Numbered from the stretch's first letter, positions 9,945 through 19,425 are shown. The stretch is 64,000 nucleotides of DNA from an uncultured Pseudomonadota bacterium (GCA_903832085.1 CAIKZZ010000021.1:62001-126000); one strand, 5' to 3'. Made by a program: numbers and translations. Notes: a model not told the origin generated them from the sequence alone.

Positions 9945-10747
9945 GCGATCTTGATGCAAAAGCACGCGACAAACACTCTGTCGCGACACTATTTGATCTG
10001 ACGGGGCAGCGTGCGTTAGTCACTGGTGCCTCCACGGGACTCGGGCGGCACTTTGCATTGGCGCTTGCGCGCAGTGGCGCCGAGGTGATCTTGGCGGGCC
10101 GCACGGCCTCGACATTGGCGGATGCGGTTGATGCCGTGCGTGCCGAAGGTGGTAAAGCGCAGGCGATGTCACTGGATGTCTCGGATGCAGCCAGTGTGAG
10201 CGCAGCACTCACTGCGTTAAGGCAAGCGCAGTCCTTACCGACCATCCTGATTAATAACGCAGGGACCACAGTGTCAAAACCGATTTTGGATCAGACCGAG
10301 CAGGATTGGGATCAGGTGCTTGATACTAACCTCAAAGGCGCTTTTTTGATGGCTACCGAGTGCGCACGCCGTTGGCGCGCCGAGCAGCAGCCTGGCGTGA
10401 TCGTGAACATTGCCTCGATCTTAGGTTTGCGTCAGGCAGGGGCGGTGGGCCCGTATGCTGCTTCAAAAGCGGGGCTGATTCAGTTCACGAAGGAATTGGC
10501 GCTGGAGCTTGCGCGCTTTCAGATACGCGTCAATGCCATTGCGCCCGGGTACATTGAAAGTGGATTAAATAGCGAATTCTTTGCAAGCGAAGCCGGTCAG
10601 CGACTCATTCAACGGATTCCCCAACGACGCTTAGGGACGGTGGAGGATTTGACTGGCGCACTTTTATTGCTCGCCTCCGATGCCTCGCGTTTTATGACAG
10701 GCAGCGTGATCGCAGTTGATGGCGGCCACCTTGTGAGTTCTTTGTGA
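9941..10747 (+). CDS. SDR family NAD(P)-dependent oxidoreductase
   Basis: A 268-residue classical short-chain dehydrogenase. The nucleotide motif TGASTGLG is at 28-35, NNAG at 105-108, and the catalytic residues S159 and Y172-x3-K176 are in place. The C-terminal segment SVIAVDGGH is typical. It starts in a 4-nt overlap with the CoA-transferase, so the two are probably co-translated. A 3-oxoacyl-ACP reductase or beta-hydroxyacid dehydrogenase activity is possible, but the family is too broad for a firm substrate. Confidence 0.88.
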   Translation: MSDLDAKARDKHSVATLFDLTGQRALVTGASTGLGRHFALALARSGAEVILAGRTASTLADAVDAVRAEGGKAQAMSLDVSDAASVSAALTALRQAQSLPTILINNAGTTVSKPILDQTEQDWDQVLDTNLKGAFLMATECARRWRAEQQPGVIVNIASILGLRQAGAVGPYAASKAGLIQFTKELALELARFQIRVNAIAPGYIESGLNSEFFASEAGQRLIQRIPQRRLGTVEDLTGALLLLASDASRFMTGSVIAVDGGHLVSSL

Positions 10748-10754
10748 GACGGGC

Positions 10755-11852
10755 GTGGTAATTGACACCGGCGTAGCGACGTTGGATGCGGCCGCGCATG
10801 CGTCAACAGTTCCGGTACGGGCAGGATTGGAAATCGATGCCGCCACGCTGGAGGCGTATCTGGCCATACATGTGTCGGGCTTTAAAGGGCCGCTGCACGC
10901 ACGCCAATTTCGGGGCGGGCAATCCAATCCCACGTATTTAATTAGCACCAAGAGCGCACAGTATGTACTTCGGCGTAAACCACCCGGCGTGTTACTGGCC
11001 TCGGCGCACGCGGTGGAGCGTGAATACCGGGTGATGCAGGCACTAGGCGCTGAAGGCTCAGTCCCCGTGCCTAGGATGCATCACTTGTGCATGGATGCGA
11101 CGGTTATTGGGACTGCGTTTTATGTGATGGAGTATGTGCAAGGGCGCATCCTTTGGGACCCGGCATTGCCCGATGTCGCGCGCCCGTTGCGTCAGGATCA
11201 TGCATTGGCTGTGGTGCGTGCATTAGCGGCCTTGCATCGCGTGGATCCGGTGCGTGCGGGACTTAGCGACTTTGGGCGTCCCGAGGGCTATGTCGCACGT
11301 CAAATCGCGCGCTGGTCTGATCAGTATCTAAAAGAGACGAGCGCAGGACGCTGTGCCGCGCTCGACCGGCTGGTTGAGTGGTTGCCGGCACATATCCCTG
11401 CCATTACGCCGCCGTCTGCCATCGTGCACGGCGATTACCGCATCGACAACACGGTGTTTCATCCCACCGCGCCCACACTGCTTGCGATTCTCGATTGGGA
11501 GCTCGCGACGTTGGGCGATCCGCTGGCGGATTTTGCTTATCACTTGATGGTGTACCGACTGCCATCGTTATCGATCCCGGGGCTTGCTGGCCACGATCTG
11601 ACGGCCTTGGGGCTACCGAGTGAGTCTGAGTATGTCAGTGCCTATTGCGAGGCGGCCGGCATCCCAACCGTACCGAATCTCGAGTTTTATCTGGCGTATA
11701 CGATGTTTCGGTTGGCAGCTATTTTTCATGGCATTGCCGGACGGGTGGCGCGCGGGACCGCGGTGAGTGACAAAGCGCGGGAGTATGCAGGTCAGGTGGA
11801 TACCATGGCGGAATACGCATGGCGACAAGCACAGTCACTCGGGGATGCATGA
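10755..11852 (+). CDS. APH-fold phosphotransferase family protein (ACAD10-like N-domain)
   Basis: A 365-residue member of the aminoglycoside phosphotransferase/choline kinase fold, of the branch that is often next to acyl-CoA dehydrogenases (the ACAD10 kinase domain). The catalytic loop HGDYRIDN is at 225-232 and the metal-binding DWE at 247-249, followed by TLGDPLAD. It starts with GTG 7 bases after the SDR stop. In animals the related ACAD10/11 kinases phosphorylate 4-hydroxy acids to assist their dehydration; a similar role here is an inference from family and from the dehydrogenase and CoA-transferase neighbours. Confidence 0.83.
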   Translation: MVIDTGVATLDAAAHASTVPVRAGLEIDAATLEAYLAIHVSGFKGPLHARQFRGGQSNPTYLISTKSAQYVLRRKPPGVLLASAHAVEREYRVMQALGAEGSVPVPRMHHLCMDATVIGTAFYVMEYVQGRILWDPALPDVARPLRQDHALAVVRALAALHRVDPVRAGLSDFGRPEGYVARQIARWSDQYLKETSAGRCAALDRLVEWLPAHIPAITPPSAIVHGDYRIDNTVFHPTAPTLLAILDWELATLGDPLADFAYHLMVYRLPSLSIPGLAGHDLTALGLPSESEYVSAYCEAAGIPTVPNLEFYLAYTMFRLAAIFHGIAGRVARGTAVSDKAREYAGQVDTMAEYAWRQAQSLGDA

Positions 11853-11911
11853 CGCGTGCTAGGATTCCATCATTGCAAGCGCACTGAGCGCAGTTCTTAG
11901 TTGGAGGCACT

Positions 11912-12604
11912 ATGGCAACTCGTTGGATTGATATACGCACGCCCGATCAACAAACCTTTGGCGGCTTCTTAGCCACGCCACCAACCGGCAGTGGGCCAGG
12001 GATTGTGTTGATTCAGGAAATCTTTGGAGTCAACAAACACATCCGGGATGTGGCGGAACAGTACGCCTTGGATGGGTTTACGGTGCTGGCACCGGATCTA
12101 TTTTGGCGGCAGGAGCCACGCGCGGACTTAGGTTACGGCGAGGCAGACTTTGGCAAGGGCATCGCGCTGATGCAGAAAATTGACGCCGCTCAGGCAGCCA
12201 AAGACATGGCGGCGGCGGCCCATGCACTGCGTGCACTCCCTGAGTGTGTTGGTAAGATCGCAGCCGTCGGGTATTGCTTTGGTGGTCAGATGGCGTATCG
12301 CGTCGCGGCTGAGGGCGCGGTCGATGCGGCGGTGTGTTATTACGGTGGGGGCATCGGTGCACAATTGGCACTTGCGTCGCGCATCACCTGCCCCATGCAA
12401 TTTCACTATGCCGAAAAAGATGGTCACATCCCACTGACGGAAGTGAATGCTGTGAAGCAGGCGTTTGCACAGCATCCATCGACCACGGTGTATGTGCATG
12501 CTGGCGCTGATCACGGCTTTAACTGCTGGGCACGGCCCATGTATCAGCAGCGGACTGCCGCGTTTGCGCGCGGCCGTGTGCTTGAGTTCTTATCCGCGTT
12601 GTAA
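11912..12604 (+). CDS. Dienelactone hydrolase family protein
   Basis: A 230-residue cytoplasmic alpha/beta hydrolase of the carboxymethylenebutenolidase type. The nucleophile is C122 in GYCFGG, the acid D170 and the base H201; E36 in QEIFG is the residue that activates the cysteine in the family. GGAGG precedes the ATG by 5 bases. It is the last gene of the + strand catabolic run and is convergent with ggt; a palindrome separates the two. Real dienelactone hydrolysis is not certain as the family is wide. Confidence 0.88.
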   Translation: MATRWIDIRTPDQQTFGGFLATPPTGSGPGIVLIQEIFGVNKHIRDVAEQYALDGFTVLAPDLFWRQEPRADLGYGEADFGKGIALMQKIDAAQAAKDMAAAAHALRALPECVGKIAAVGYCFGGQMAYRVAAEGAVDAAVCYYGGGIGAQLALASRITCPMQFHYAEKDGHIPLTEVNAVKQAFAQHPSTTVYVHAGADHGFNCWARPMYQQRTAAFARGRVLEFLSAL

Positions 12605-12617
12605 AATAAGGCTCGGT

Positions 12618-12639
12618 GGCGGTCAGTGCACTGACCGCC
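12618..12639. terminator. Perfect palindrome between convergent genes
   Basis: Nine-base arms GGCGGTCAG and CTGACCGCC around TGCA form a perfect 22-nt palindrome between the stops of the dienelactone hydrolase gene and ggt. No T-run follows on either strand, so it is a candidate bidirectional transcription barrier or RNA 3'-end stabiliser, not a classical intrinsic terminator. Confidence 0.5.
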
Positions 12640-12645
12640 CCGCAG

Positions 12646-14331
12646 TTACTGAAGAACCACTCCAACCCCGCGCCCTCGCGGATCAGCGACTGCAATGGTA
12701 CGCGCGGCCGTCACTAAAATACTTTGCATGTCGCCATCCCAGCCTTGGTTCTCAAAGACGTACCCACGCGTCGCGAGTTCGGCTTTCGTGGCTGCGTCCA
12801 GCTGTTTATATGGCTCCTCGAACAGCGTATTGACCGGTAATAACTGATGGTGAATGCGGGCACTTGCGACGGCGCTTTGCAGCGGCATATCAAAGTCATG
12901 CCAATTGGTGAGTACCTGAAAGATCGAGGTAAAAATGCGCGATCCGCCAGGGGTACCTAAGACGAGCGCCACATGACCGTCCTGCGTGAGGATGGTGGGG
13001 GTCATGGACGACAAGGGGCGTTTGTTAGGTGCAATTGCATTCGCATCCCGGCCCACGACACCAAAAATATTGGGCACGCCGGGCTTGGCAGAAAAATCAT
13101 CCATCTCGTTATTCAATAAAAATCCGGCCCCTGTGACAATGACTCCAGAGCCAAAGGAGTCATTTAAGGTGTATGTATTTGAAACCGCATTGCCCCAGCG
13201 ATCAAGCACTGAGAAGTGGGTGGTGTTGTGGTGCGCCGTGAGCCCGGGGCTCACGGCAGCGAGTGGCGTGGGTAAGTCGAGGCTCACATCAGCGACGCGG
13301 CGGGCGAGATACTCAGGCGAGAGCAAGGCAGTCACCGGCACTGGCCAATAATCAGGGTCTCCCAGCGATTCGGCGCGATCGGCAAACACGCGCTTATCGA
13401 TTTCGGCAAGCAGATGCACGTACTGCGCTGAGTTGAGCGGTAGACCCGCAAACGCCGGCGCTAAGACAGCTTTCATCGCCAAGAGCGAGATGAGCGCAAT
13501 ACCGCCGGAACTTGGCGGTGGGGCTGTGATGAGTTCATATCCAGCCCACGGTGAGACGAGCGGTGTACGCCACACCGGTCGGTAGGCAGCCAGATCCGCA
13601 CGGGTGATCAAACCGTGGCCGCGGTGCATTTCCTTCACTAGCAGCGTCGCGGTCGTGCCGCGGTAAAAGCCGCGCGGTCCTTGCTCTGCAATGCGTTGCA
13701 AGGTCGCCGCGAGTTCGGGCTGTCGATGCACACGACCGGTTTGCAATTGGCCAAAGTAGCGCGCGAAATTGGTTTGTGAGTGCAGTGCAGCAAGCTCTTC
13801 ATCCCGCCCTGCGACTAAATCACGATCCACCACAAAACCATGGCGGGCGTAATGCAGTGCGGGGGCAAGATCGGTGCGCCAGGGCAGTTTGCCAAAGCGT
13901 TGGTGTAGGGCCCACAGACCCGCAACCGTCCCAGGAACTGCAACGGCACGGGCACCGACGGTACTCGCTTGCTCAATGACATCACCCGCAGCGGTCAGAT
14001 ACAGGTCGGCATGTGCGGCTGCAGGGGCTGTTTCGCGGTAATCCAAAAAATAAGGCCTACCCCCCATATAGAGAGTCGCAAAGCCGCCACCGCCCAAGTT
14101 TCCCGCTTCCGGGTAGGTGACCGCGAGCGTAAAGGCAATGGCTACCGCGGCGTCAACCGCGTTGCCACCGGCCGATAAAATCGTTGATGCTGCGCGTGCG
14201 CCATAGGCATCGGGTGTTGCGACCGCTGCGGGTTGAGTGGCCCTCGCAGTCCAACTAACCAGCGTGAAAAACGCTGTAATTAGCAGGCAAAACTGACGTC
14301 GATAAAAAAAGAATTGGGATGTCACGCGCAC
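12646..14331 (-). CDS. ggt: Gamma-glutamyltransferase
   Basis: A 561-residue proenzyme that transfers or hydrolyses the gamma-glutamyl group of glutathione and similar compounds in the periplasm. A hydrophobic segment (about 13-28) acts as signal peptide. The autocleavage site precedes T370 in the TTHFSVLD motif, and the following GNAVSNTYTLN and GSGV elements fit the substrate pocket. Length is normal. The start is a GTG at 14331; a second GTG 6 bases downstream is possible. The 187 bases upstream, to the MttB-like gene, hold no gene. Confidence 0.9.
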   Translation of the reverse strand: MRVTSQFFFYRRQFCLLITAFFTLVSWTARATQPAAVATPDAYGARAASTILSAGGNAVDAAVAIAFTLAVTYPEAGNLGGGGFATLYMGGRPYFLDYRETAPAAAHADLYLTAAGDVIEQASTVGARAVAVPGTVAGLWALHQRFGKLPWRTDLAPALHYARHGFVVDRDLVAGRDEELAALHSQTNFARYFGQLQTGRVHRQPELAATLQRIAEQGPRGFYRGTTATLLVKEMHRGHGLITRADLAAYRPVWRTPLVSPWAGYELITAPPPSSGGIALISLLAMKAVLAPAFAGLPLNSAQYVHLLAEIDKRVFADRAESLGDPDYWPVPVTALLSPEYLARRVADVSLDLPTPLAAVSPGLTAHHNTTHFSVLDRWGNAVSNTYTLNDSFGSGVIVTGAGFLLNNEMDDFSAKPGVPNIFGVVGRDANAIAPNKRPLSSMTPTILTQDGHVALVLGTPGGSRIFTSIFQVLTNWHDFDMPLQSAVASARIHHQLLPVNTLFEEPYKQLDAATKAELATRGYVFENQGWDGDMQSILVTAARTIAVADPRGRGVGVVLQ

Positions 14332-14518
14332 TGTGCACCAGAAAAAATGAAGCGGTATTGCTCCTAAAACAAAAGTGCCCGCCGATACCTTTCCGTGGAC
14401 TAACCTAATCGTTTAAATAAGGTCAAGGCGGAAAAGCACCGGCGAGCAGGCGTAATCTGCCCGATCGCGCGCAATTGTGCTACTCCCCACCCCCCATGAG
14501 GGTGCGTTTTAGGTGCCT

Positions 14519-16069
14519 TTAGGGTTCGCCACGACCAATAGCCAGACGGCGCTGTCTGACATAGGCGTCGAGTTCCTCACGTCTAGCGGCATCGAGTACG
14601 GGGGCTTCGTACTCCTGCAAGGCGCGCTTCCATACGCTATGCGCACGCACGGTGGCATCCTTGCCACCGTCGAGTTGCCAGGCTTCGTGGTTTTGCCAAC
14701 TCGATACCAGCGGCTCATAAAACGCATGTTCATAGCGCTCCATGGTGTGGGGGTCGCCAAAGAAGTGGCCACCCGTCGGCACTCGACCGATCGCATCCAG
14801 ACCGAGCTCTGCGTCCGTCACTGCAATGGGTTTTAAAAACTCAATCATCATCTGCAGCATCTCCACATCCAGAATCAGCTTCTCGTAGGATGCCGTGAGG
14901 CCGCCTTCTTGCCAGCCCGCCGCGTGATACACCAGGTTGGCATGGCCAAGCACGGCGCCCCACAGGGACATTTGAGTTTCGTAGGCACCTTGCGCATCGG
15001 CAGCATTGGAGGCACTGGCATTGGAGCTGCGATAGGGGAGTCCATAGCGGCGTGCGAGCTGACCGCTAGCGACGTTGGCTTTCGCATTTTCTGGAGTCCC
15101 AAAGGCGGGCGCTCCCGAGCGCATGTCCACATTCGAGGTGAAAGCGCCATACATCACGGGGGTCCCTGGATTGACCAGCTGTGCAAGTACGACGCCAAAC
15201 AACGCTTCGGCATTTTGCTGTGCAAGTGCTGCCGCAAGGGACACAGGCGCCATCGCGCCCATGAGGGTGAAGGGCGTGATGATCACGGGTTGGCCGAGTT
15301 CTGCCATAGCAATTAAACCATCGGACATGGCCTCGTCGTAGCGGCGTGGGCTATTGACCGAAATAATGGTCATGACGCCCGGGCTTTGCTGCATGGTCTT
15401 GAGCGACACACCACGAGCAATTGCCATCATGTGGATGCCATCGCGGGCACGTCCCCGTCCAATGGCTGTGCAGTGGTAGCTCAAATCCGAATACAACAGA
15501 TTCGCCAGATACGCATCCAGATGCCGGGTATTGGCCGGTAATTCCACCGGCGCACACACTTGGTTGCCCAGTAAATGGATGGCGTTGAAGTGATGCGCAA
15601 GACGAATGAAATCGCAGTAGTCACTGTAAGAACCCGCCCGACGACCCCGTTCCAGATCGTGCACAAACGGAGGTCCCGCTACCAAACCAAAGTTCAGATG
15701 CTGACCACCAAAGGTGAGGCGCTTGTTCGGATTGTGAGAGGTCAGATGAAAGAGTGCTGGCGCTGTCGCGAGCGCTTGTGCGACTAAGCCTCGATCGAGG
15801 CGCACGTTACCGGTGGCTGCATCCACTTCCGCGCCCGCTGTTGCGAAGTACTGACGCGCATCAGCTGACATGACTTCGATGCCAAATTCTTCCAAGATAC
15901 GCAAGGACGCCAGATGAATCGCTTCTACCTGATCGGCAGATAGGACCGACAGGGGCGCATGCGGGTTGATGACCGCTTGCCACGGTAGCTGCGGTAAGCG
16001 ACCGTTGGTGGGTCGCCGGCTGCGGCCACCCGTGCGTCGGCGTGGCAGATGATTGGGCGTGGTAGTCAA
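14519..16069 (-). CDS. MttB-family methyltransferase (non-pyrrolysine)
   Basis: A 516-residue member of the trimethylamine methyltransferase (MttB) superfamily. The N-terminus is arginine/glycine-rich (RRRTGGRSRR), then comes SADQVEAIHLASLRILEEFGIEV, the usual opening of this family in aerobic proteobacteria. The frame is uninterrupted, so it does not use an in-frame amber codon for pyrrolysine. Such enzymes demethylate quaternary amines (glycine betaine, proline betaine, carnitine in studied cases) onto a corrinoid protein. No corrinoid protein or reactivator gene is present in the window. It starts in a 4-nt overlap with the upstream serine hydrolase gene. The substrate is unknown. Confidence 0.85.
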   Translation of the reverse strand: MTTTPNHLPRRRTGGRSRRPTNGRLPQLPWQAVINPHAPLSVLSADQVEAIHLASLRILEEFGIEVMSADARQYFATAGAEVDAATGNVRLDRGLVAQALATAPALFHLTSHNPNKRLTFGGQHLNFGLVAGPPFVHDLERGRRAGSYSDYCDFIRLAHHFNAIHLLGNQVCAPVELPANTRHLDAYLANLLYSDLSYHCTAIGRGRARDGIHMMAIARGVSLKTMQQSPGVMTIISVNSPRRYDEAMSDGLIAMAELGQPVIITPFTLMGAMAPVSLAAALAQQNAEALFGVVLAQLVNPGTPVMYGAFTSNVDMRSGAPAFGTPENAKANVASGQLARRYGLPYRSSNASASNAADAQGAYETQMSLWGAVLGHANLVYHAAGWQEGGLTASYEKLILDVEMLQMMIEFLKPIAVTDAELGLDAIGRVPTGGHFFGDPHTMERYEHAFYEPLVSSWQNHEAWQLDGGKDATVRAHSVWKRALQEYEAPVLDAARREELDAYVRQRRLAIGRGEP

Positions 16070-17886
16070 AATGGACTTAAGCGTTCGACAGCACGAATGG
16101 TTGCAGGTCCCGTGTCGTCGAAGATCGGCATGCCAGTAGGAACTTGCGATGCTTTGGCGGTGCGTATGGACACGAGTCCATTGGGGAATAAGATGGCTTC
16201 GTTTTCACCAGACCCGGACATGGTTGGTAAGTAGTGACGGATGCCGGTGCTGCGACTCACATAGGGCGTGTAGTGAAAGCCGAGCTGATACAGCTGCTCA
16301 TCACCGCGATCGGTGTCGGCTGCACTCGCAGCGCTTTGCAAAGATGCATCGCCTGATTTGACGCGCGCGCCGCGGGCTGCGAGTAGATCGTCAGTGAGTT
16401 GTCGGTGCAGCAGTTGCTTACCACCCTGTGCGCCATGGTGCTGGTACAGCAACGCGATTTTGGCAATGTCATCGAGCGTGGGATAGTAGCCGGCGTTAAA
16501 CCACACCAAGCCTTCGCGATCATCTGCCTCGCGTGTATGCACTGCTGGAGCGTGGACGATCCCGATGGGGGCGAAGACTTCCTCTTGCAGCATCTGCCAG
16601 ACGTCAGCGGATGATCCGCGCATGGATTTTAAGAAGGCATCGACCGCCGCACCGAGTAGATAAAAATCTTGGTCACGATACCGTACGACCGTGCCTGGGT
16701 TCCATGGGTAAGGATGCAACGTCGCGCGTATTGCTGCGATTTTGTCCGTCTGCGAATGGGCGAGATACCAAGCGTCGTAATCGCCGCCGAGGTAGCCATC
16801 ATAGATATCGTTAGGCGCTGTTTTAAAGCTGCCGGTACCGCCAAAGCCGCTCGCCATATTGGCCGCATCGATAAAACGAATCTGTTGCCACTTTGGATCA
16901 AGGTTTGGCACGTAATCACCAATGCGCAACGTGAGTACCCACGGGCCGTAGACCTCAGCGAGGTGCAGTAGCGACAGGGGTGCCGCCACGCTCTTCATCA
17001 TGGAGCGCACACCAAAGCGCATCTCGAGTGGGTAAGGATAAGGGCCAAAGGGCGTCGCGGACGCTTGGTAATACAGAGTGTCGTCTCGTACCAGCGCTGT
17101 GGCCACTTGCCATTCGGGACGCAAGGGCCCACCGAAACCATCCAAGGTACGGGGTGGTACAGATGCTGTTAGGTTTTGCCACGGCTGTGCGGGTAGACGA
17201 CTCGCGAGCTCCTGTCGACCGGCGTGGCGCACAGCGGTGCTGTCAGCCGCGGATAGCGGTGCGGCCATGGCAGCGAGCTGTCCGGCAGCCACGAACTGCG
17301 GTGTGAGTAAGTAAGGTCCCGTTTGCTGCACGAACTGCACGCGGATATCACTGATCTCGTGTTTGCGATACACAAAGGTGGCCAAGCCTTGATGTGCATG
17401 ATTTTCTGTGTCATTCACGAGCATGAGTGGGAAGGCGGCGCGCGACCAATCCCCATCGCGGGCTTCGTGCCAGACGCGCCCGTACTGTGGAATCACACGC
17501 CAGTAGCTAAAGACATGTGGGCTGCCCGTTTCGCGCACCATAAGACCTGCTTCAGCGGGAATGAGGACGTCCCCCTCGGTGGCGAGCGTGAGCGTGATTG
17601 CAGGGAACAGACGTGCATCGCGGCCCTCAATCACAGATTGCAGGATCGCTGGTGTGAGGCTGAGCGTGCCTTGGTTGATCCTGATGCGACTTGCAAACGG
17701 CGCGCCTACCGCGGCGCTTGCGGGTGGCGCATACGCTGCATTGTTAATGGGCGCGGTTGCCGTGTGATTGCCCAGTAGACTGTGGATGGGTAAGAGGACG
17801 GCGGGCGAGTCAATGGCGGCCGCAGAACCACTTGAGAAGTGCGCAATTAGCAGCAGAGTCGTCTGCCATTGGAGCCAACGGTTCAT
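16066..17886 (-). CDS. Exported SxxK serine hydrolase (beta-lactamase-related)
   Basis: A 606-residue protein with a signal peptide (about 1-24), an N-terminal domain of some 230 residues with no family I recognise, and a C-terminal penicillin-binding/beta-lactamase-like domain. The nucleophile motif is SMMK, S295 to K298. The middle motif is less clear (YRDQDFYLLG). GGGGGC lies just before the ATG. The gene overlaps the MttB-like gene by 4 bases, so both are made from one message. Amidase or esterase activity on a small exported substrate is more likely than beta-lactam resistance, given the extra domain and partner. Confidence 0.75.
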   Translation of the reverse strand: MNRWLQWQTTLLLIAHFSSGSAAAIDSPAVLLPIHSLLGNHTATAPINNAAYAPPASAAVGAPFASRIRINQGTLSLTPAILQSVIEGRDARLFPAITLTLATEGDVLIPAEAGLMVRETGSPHVFSYWRVIPQYGRVWHEARDGDWSRAAFPLMLVNDTENHAHQGLATFVYRKHEISDIRVQFVQQTGPYLLTPQFVAAGQLAAMAAPLSAADSTAVRHAGRQELASRLPAQPWQNLTASVPPRTLDGFGGPLRPEWQVATALVRDDTLYYQASATPFGPYPYPLEMRFGVRSMMKSVAAPLSLLHLAEVYGPWVLTLRIGDYVPNLDPKWQQIRFIDAANMASGFGGTGSFKTAPNDIYDGYLGGDYDAWYLAHSQTDKIAAIRATLHPYPWNPGTVVRYRDQDFYLLGAAVDAFLKSMRGSSADVWQMLQEEVFAPIGIVHAPAVHTREADDREGLVWFNAGYYPTLDDIAKIALLYQHHGAQGGKQLLHRQLTDDLLAARGARVKSGDASLQSAASAADTDRGDEQLYQLGFHYTPYVSRSTGIRHYLPTMSGSGENEAILFPNGLVSIRTAKASQVPTGMPIFDDTGPATIRAVERLSPF

Positions 17887-18011
17887 GCACGCCCCCTATA
17901 ATCACGAGTCATAGACTCTTGGTAGACCAGACGGTGCTGCCAACTGTGCGTATGATTGTGCCTGTTGCGACCGTCTTTAGTCGAATAATTAAGTCATAGG
18001 GTCAGCACAGT

Positions 18012-19382
18012 ATGATGACGACCGTAGACGCGACGGTGTTGGGGCCTGCCCCTGTCGAGGGGCATATCGAATTTGAGGACGCGCCGTTACGGACCTTTCA
18101 TTTGCGCCTCGGCATTGCCAGCATCGGCGGCGTGTTTAGCGATGGCTATGGTCTGGGCATTATTGGTTTGAGTTTGAGTCTGGCCACGCCGGAGCTAGGG
18201 CTGACGCCGGTGTGGTTGGGTCTCATTGGCGGTGCAGCGTTAGCGGGGCTTTTCGCTGGGGCCTTACTCACGGGACCGTATGCCGATACACACGGACGAC
18301 GTCCGGTGTATGCCTGGAACATGATTCTTCTGGGCCTACTGTCAGTTGCTCAATTTTATGTGCGCGATGTGGGCTTATTACTGGTCTTACGGCTCGGTAT
18401 TGGTTTTGTGCTGGGCACTGATTATGTGGTGAGCAAAACGCTGCTGTCAGAGCTCATGCCGCAACAGGTGCGTGGACGTATTTTAAGTTTTTTGTCTGTC
18501 GCGTGGGCGGGAGGCTACGCGAGTGCCTACTTTGTGGGCTTTGCAATGACAGCGAATGGTTCTACCTCGTGGCGCTGGATGTTGCTCACGAGTGCGCTAC
18601 CATGCTTATTGGTCATTCCGTTGCGACTGACTATTCCAGAGTCTCCCGTGTGGCTTGTGAAGCGAGGGGATATACAGCGCGCACGTGAGGTTGTTCAGCG
18701 CGTGCTGGGGCCGCATGTCATGCCACCGCCGATCGATGTTCATCCGTGTGAGATGCGTGGCACACTGATTAGCCGCTGGTCGATCTTGTGTGCGCCGCCG
18801 TGGCGGCGCCATACCATCGTGGGCTGTGTGTTTTTTACCTGCCAAGTGATCCCGTATTTTGCCGTGGGCACGTTTGTGTCACAGGTACTGATCGCGTTGC
18901 AGCTGCAAGGCGGTTACATGGGCGGGCTTGTGTATAACAGCGCCTTATTATTGGGTGCTGTCGCTGGCGTTTTTATTGTGCACAGACTGCCGCGGCGCCG
19001 CGCACTCATCGGGAGCTTTGCCATGGCAGCCAGTGCGATGCTGGTATTAAGTACGAGTAGCCACTTAGGCCGCGTCGCGGTGATCTGTTTATTTGCTGTC
19101 TTTGCCAGCGTGTTGTCGGCAGCCAGTAATTTAGTGTACGTGTACTTGCCGGAGTTGTTTCCAACCCAAGTGCGCGCCTCTGGTATAGGACTTGCGATCG
19201 CCTGCAGCCGGATCGGCTCTGCGGTGAGCACCTTTTTACTACCGATTGTCGTGGCGGGCTACGGGGTACGCGCGGCGTTGGGTGCCTGTGTGGTGGTGCT
19301 GAGTTTGGGAGCGGTGTTGTGCGCGTGGCTTGCTCCCGAGACGAGGGGCGTACGCATCAGTGAGGCGGCGCCTGCACACTGA
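18012..19382 (+). CDS. MFS transporter, aromatic acid/sugar symporter type
   Basis: A 456-residue transporter with about 12 membrane segments. GPYADTHGRRPVY is the motif A loop and PESPVWLVKRG sits in the central loop, as in the AAHS/sugar-porter group. It begins with an ATG at 18012 and is divergent from the SxxK hydrolase-MttB pair, with 125 bases of shared upstream DNA. It could import the compound those genes use; this is an inference from position only. Confidence 0.85.
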   Translation: MMTTVDATVLGPAPVEGHIEFEDAPLRTFHLRLGIASIGGVFSDGYGLGIIGLSLSLATPELGLTPVWLGLIGGAALAGLFAGALLTGPYADTHGRRPVYAWNMILLGLLSVAQFYVRDVGLLLVLRLGIGFVLGTDYVVSKTLLSELMPQQVRGRILSFLSVAWAGGYASAYFVGFAMTANGSTSWRWMLLTSALPCLLVIPLRLTIPESPVWLVKRGDIQRAREVVQRVLGPHVMPPPIDVHPCEMRGTLISRWSILCAPPWRRHTIVGCVFFTCQVIPYFAVGTFVSQVLIALQLQGGYMGGLVYNSALLLGAVAGVFIVHRLPRRRALIGSFAMAASAMLVLSTSSHLGRVAVICLFAVFASVLSAASNLVYVYLPELFPTQVRASGIGLAIACSRIGSAVSTFLLPIVVAGYGVRAALGACVVVLSLGAVLCAWLAPETRGVRISEAAPAH

Positions 19383-19425
19383 GGACCGAATGCCGCCCTA
19401 CGGCATGACGTGGCTGTCCACCGAC

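Noticed and set aside
14519-16069. Pyrrolysine-containing trimethylamine methyltransferase
   Set aside because: The reading frame has no in-frame TAG and no pyl genes are near.
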